A stretch of 8,301 nucleotides of DNA, from positions 738 to 9,038 of the forward strand of contig DCZC01000135.1 in assembly GCA_002331565.1 (NCBI GenBank), given 5' to 3'. The number at the start of each line of letters is the position of its first letter. Position 1 is the first letter of the stretch. This document shows positions 6,560-8,301 of this stretch, in pieces. Made by a program: the position numbers and the translations under genes. The notes under the pieces were generated by a model. That model did no database searches, had not been told where the DNA came from, and saw nothing but the letters and a program-made list of their open reading frames with translations. This DNA is from Gemmatimonas sp. UBA2094. Its GTDB lineage: Bacteria > Gemmatimonadota > Gemmatimonadetes > Gemmatimonadales > Gemmatimonadaceae.

Positions 6560-6795
6560 GCCGAGGCCTCCTCGAGGCGTTCCCGAGCGGCAACCACACG
6601 AAAGATCGCGCCACCCGTGACCACGGAATCGGCCGGCACGGGCAGGCCACGGCTGTCGGTAAGACGAAGCCGTCCTGCGGCGATCCCGTCGGCGTCGTCG
6701 GGGAAGTTTACCTGCACCGCGTCCAGGGCCGTCGCGCCCGCCGGGACGGTCACTCCGCGCTCGTTCACGAACACACGGACTTCGGCTGGCGACAT
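6556..6795 (-). CDS. Small uncharacterised protein, possible beta-grasp fold
   Basis: Not recognised. It is a 79-residue acidic-to-neutral protein with no Cys, no signal peptide and no membrane segment. It begins MSPAEVRVFVNERGVTVPAG, continues through a helix-like ATALDAVQV and an Asp-rich turn (FPDDADG), then shows strand-like GRLRLTDSRGLPV and SVVTGGAIFRVVA before a charged tail. The strand-turn-strand-helix start and the late GxIFRVV strand recall ThiS/MoaD-type beta-grasp proteins, but the C-terminal GlyGly needed for sulfur carriage is missing; this is inference from pattern only. Good evidence that it is real: its ATG overlaps the nucleotidase stop (TGATG), its TGA overlaps the deaminase GTG (GTGA), and GGGAG sits six bases before the ATG (6802-6806). 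Its place between two purine-pathway enzymes suggests an accessory or regulatory part in the same pathway. Confidence 0.75.
   Translation of the reverse strand: MSPAEVRVFVNERGVTVPAGATALDAVQVNFPDDADGIAAGRLRLTDSRGLPVPADSVVTGGAIFRVVAARERLEEASA
6567..6573 (-). promoter_or_regulatory. Shine-Dalgarno GAGGAGG of the deaminase
   Basis: GAGGAGG on the minus strand ends seven bases before GTG 6559, inside the last codons of the small upstream gene (its ERLEEASA end). It supports the GTG start over ATG 6541 and gives the deaminase its own strong initiation site in addition to GTGA coupling. Confidence 0.7.
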
Positions 6796-8301
6796 CAGTT
6801 GCTCCCTGGAGTAATGGCCCGGATGCGCGCGGTGGCGTCACCACGCACGGGCTGCGGCTGGCTGCGGAGGAATGCGCTCACGGCGTCGATGTCACGGACG
6901 GTGAGGAATTCGGTGGACACCGCGGCCGCGAGTTGATCACGGAAATCATTTTCGACCATGAAGTCGTTCATGGCGAGCACGTAGATCTTGGCGGGGTCGA
7001 TGGGCGCCCCGCCAGCGTCGAGCGCCGTCACGATCCGCGCGCCGCGCGGCCGGGCCGGATCGTACGTGACGCTGACCCCGCTGACATGCGCGTCGGGGCG
7101 CGCTCCGTCCACCGTGGCTTCGAGCACCCGCAGCAGGTCGCTCCCGCGCACGCGGGCGCGGGCGATGAGATTGCCGAACGGCGTGACGTAGTGCACGCCG
7201 CCGTAGTTGAGCGGTCCCGCCGGGATGTCGGCGCGTACGCCACCGTTGTTCCACATCCCCACGTCGGCACGCGCCGCGGCGCGGGTCGCATCGGCGAGCA
7301 GATTGCCGACCGGATTCTGCGCCCCCTCGCGCCGCAATGCGTTCGCCATGACCGCAACCGGCTGCTCGAGGCGCGGCCGCACCCGATCGATGGCGGTCTC
7401 GACGAGCGCCGGCAGACTGCCGTCGGCCCCGGTGACGTCATCGCCGCGCACCTCGCGGATGTCCATGCTTGCAGCGCCGCCCCCAACCGGCAGGTCGATG
7501 ACGACAATCCCGCGCCCGCTCGAGGTGGGCTCGACCGCCGGCATCCCGTCGAAATCGAGTGCGATGTTCACATGGGCGTGCCCCATGATGTACGCGTCGG
7601 GACGCGCACTGCCCAAGGCGGCCAGGCGCCGGCCAATCTCGATGCCGCTGCCCGTGCAAACGGCGGGGCGATCGCGTTCGCACCGCCCGCCATCGTGAAT
7701 CACGGCAAGCACGACCTGCGCCCCGGCGGCCCGCAGCGAGCGGATGCGCTCTGCGAACACCGGCACGGGATCGAGGAAGGTGAAGGCGCCCACCTTGCGG
7801 CGACTCGCCGTTTGCGGGGTGTGGGTCCCGGCCGCCCCCACGATCCCGATGCGAATGCCGCCGCGATTGACGATCGTATCCGCGCGCATCCACGAGGGCA
7901 TGGTGCCATCGGGGCCGCGCACGTTCGCCCCGAGTACGGCGTACGTGAGGTCCCGCACCCGCGCCCGCAGCGTGTCCTGACCGAAGTCGAACTCGTGGTT
8001 GCCGAGGGCCCCCGCGGCCACGTCCAGCCGGTTCATGATGGCCACCGTCGGACGCCCGGCGTCCCAGTCGGAGGCCGGCGATCCGCTGAACAGATCGCCG
8101 GCGTCTACCACCACATGTTCGCATGCCGGCGCGACACATTCGCGCTGGGCGCGCCGGATGGCCGCCGACAGCGCGACGGCCCCGCCGACGGGGGCATTGC
8201 TCTGGTCGAACTGCGGCCGGAGCGCTGCGTGGAAGTCGCTCATGGCGATCACGCGCACGATCCGCTGCCCCGGACGCGAGGCGGTGCCGGTTGCACCGGC
8301 G
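6795..8301 (-). CDS. 5'-nucleotidase (UshA-type metallophosphoesterase), 5' end cut by window edge
   Basis: Hydrolyses nucleoside 5'-monophosphates to nucleosides and phosphate, normally outside the cytoplasm. Numbering from the GTG at 8258 gives 487 residues, but the frame stays open to the window edge, adding AGATGTASRPGQRI before it, so the true start and a probable signal peptide lie beyond. Dimetal phosphoesterase motifs: SDFH (D8, H10), DAGDLFSGSP (D55), GNHEFD (N87, H88), VIHDGG (H188) and GHAH (H227, H229). The C-terminal 5'-nucleotidase domain starts near 300, with QNPVGNLLADA (314-324), NNGGVRADIPAGPLNYG (337-353), VTPFGN (358-363) and MNDFMVENDF (430-439). The last replaces the usual glycine-rich NDFLxxGGDGY substrate loop. 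Cys 41, 46, 193 and 201 fit an exported, disulfide-bearing protein. It is the first visible gene of the purine operon, and its TGA overlaps the next ATG. Other UshA-family activities (cyclic nucleotide or UDP-sugar hydrolysis) are possible; the neighbours favour AMP/IMP. Confidence 0.88.
   Translation of the reverse strand, partial: AGATGTASRPGQRIVRVIAMSDFHAALRPQFDQSNAPVGGAVALSAAIRRAQRECVAPACEHVVVDAGDLFSGSPASDWDAGRPTVAIMNRLDVAAGALGNHEFDFGQDTLRARVRDLTYAVLGANVRGPDGTMPSWMRADTIVNRGGIRIGIVGAAGTHTPQTASRRKVGAFTFLDPVPVFAERIRSLRAAGAQVVLAVIHDGGRCERDRPAVCTGSGIEIGRRLAALGSARPDAYIMGHAHVNIALDFDGMPAVEPTSSGRGIVVIDLPVGGGAASMDIREVRGDDVTGADGSLPALVETAIDRVRPRLEQPVAVMANALRREGAQNPVGNLLADATRAAARADVGMWNNGGVRADIPAGPLNYGGVHYVTPFGNLIARARVRGSDLLRVLEATVDGARPDAHVSGVSVTYDPARPRGARIVTALDAGGAPIDPAKIYVLAMNDFMVENDFRDQLAAAVSTEFLTVRDIDAVSAFLRSQPQPVRGDATARIRAITPGSN
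6802..6806 (-). promoter_or_regulatory. Shine-Dalgarno GGGAG of the 79-residue gene
   Basis: GGGAG on the minus strand ends six bases before ATG 6795, inside the last codons of the nucleotidase. It supports translation of the small protein in its own right. Confidence 0.6.

Noticed and set aside
5258..6814. 518-residue plus-strand open frame antisense to the deaminase and phosphorylase
   Set aside because: It lies opposite well-recognised enzymes and shows low-complexity composition with no motifs; it is an antisense shadow.
6560..6844. 95-residue N-terminal extension of the deaminase frame
   Set aside because: It is Arg-rich, overlaps the small coupled gene completely, and a strong ribosome site supports GTG 6559.

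Overview
The window is high-GC bacterial chromosome, roughly two-thirds G+C by eye, and almost fully coding. Eight protein genes are supported and none looks mobile. There are no RNA genes, IS elements, CRISPR arrays or intergenic stretches over about 150 bases. The GC bias, the lipoprotein-type HExxH peptidase and the DUF445 protein would suit a Gemmatimonadota-like or other high-GC diderm bacterium. That placement is an impression from protein style, not a database match.

Left block (1-3577, all minus strand, read right to left): a SpoU/TrmH-family RNA 2'-O-methyltransferase, a type IV prepilin peptidase (PilD/GspO family), an uncharacterised lipoprotein with a zinc-peptidase HELVH motif, and a DUF445 membrane protein cut by the left edge. 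Gaps of 4 to 45 bases suggest one transcription unit. Functionally it is mixed: RNA modification, pilus/secretion maturation and cell-envelope proteins.

Centre (3578-4610): a divergent control region holds a perfect 12-bp inverted repeat whose core, TCGAAC-N4-GTTCGA, resembles the SOS (LexA) box of Gram-positive bacteria. It separates the methyltransferase operon from a plus-strand M48-family metalloprotease lipoprotein. That gene ends in a degenerate 12-bp tandem repeat which runs across its stop codon into the short convergent gap.

Right block (4611-8301, all minus strand): a tightly coupled purine-nucleotide breakdown/salvage operon in pathway order. It reads 5'-nucleotidase (cut at its 5' end by the right edge), a 79-residue unknown protein, adenosine deaminase, then 6-oxopurine-type purine nucleoside phosphorylase. 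Every junction is a start/stop overlap (TGATG, GTGA, ATGA), so translation is probably coupled. The inferred flow is AMP to adenosine to inosine to hypoxanthine plus ribose-1-phosphate. The small protein, which looks faintly like a ThiS/MoaD beta-grasp fold without the terminal GG, is the least explained gene here.

I see no clear evidence of a wholly new multi-gene system. The best leads are the small coupled ORF, the palindromic operator candidate and the repeat at the end of the M48 gene.
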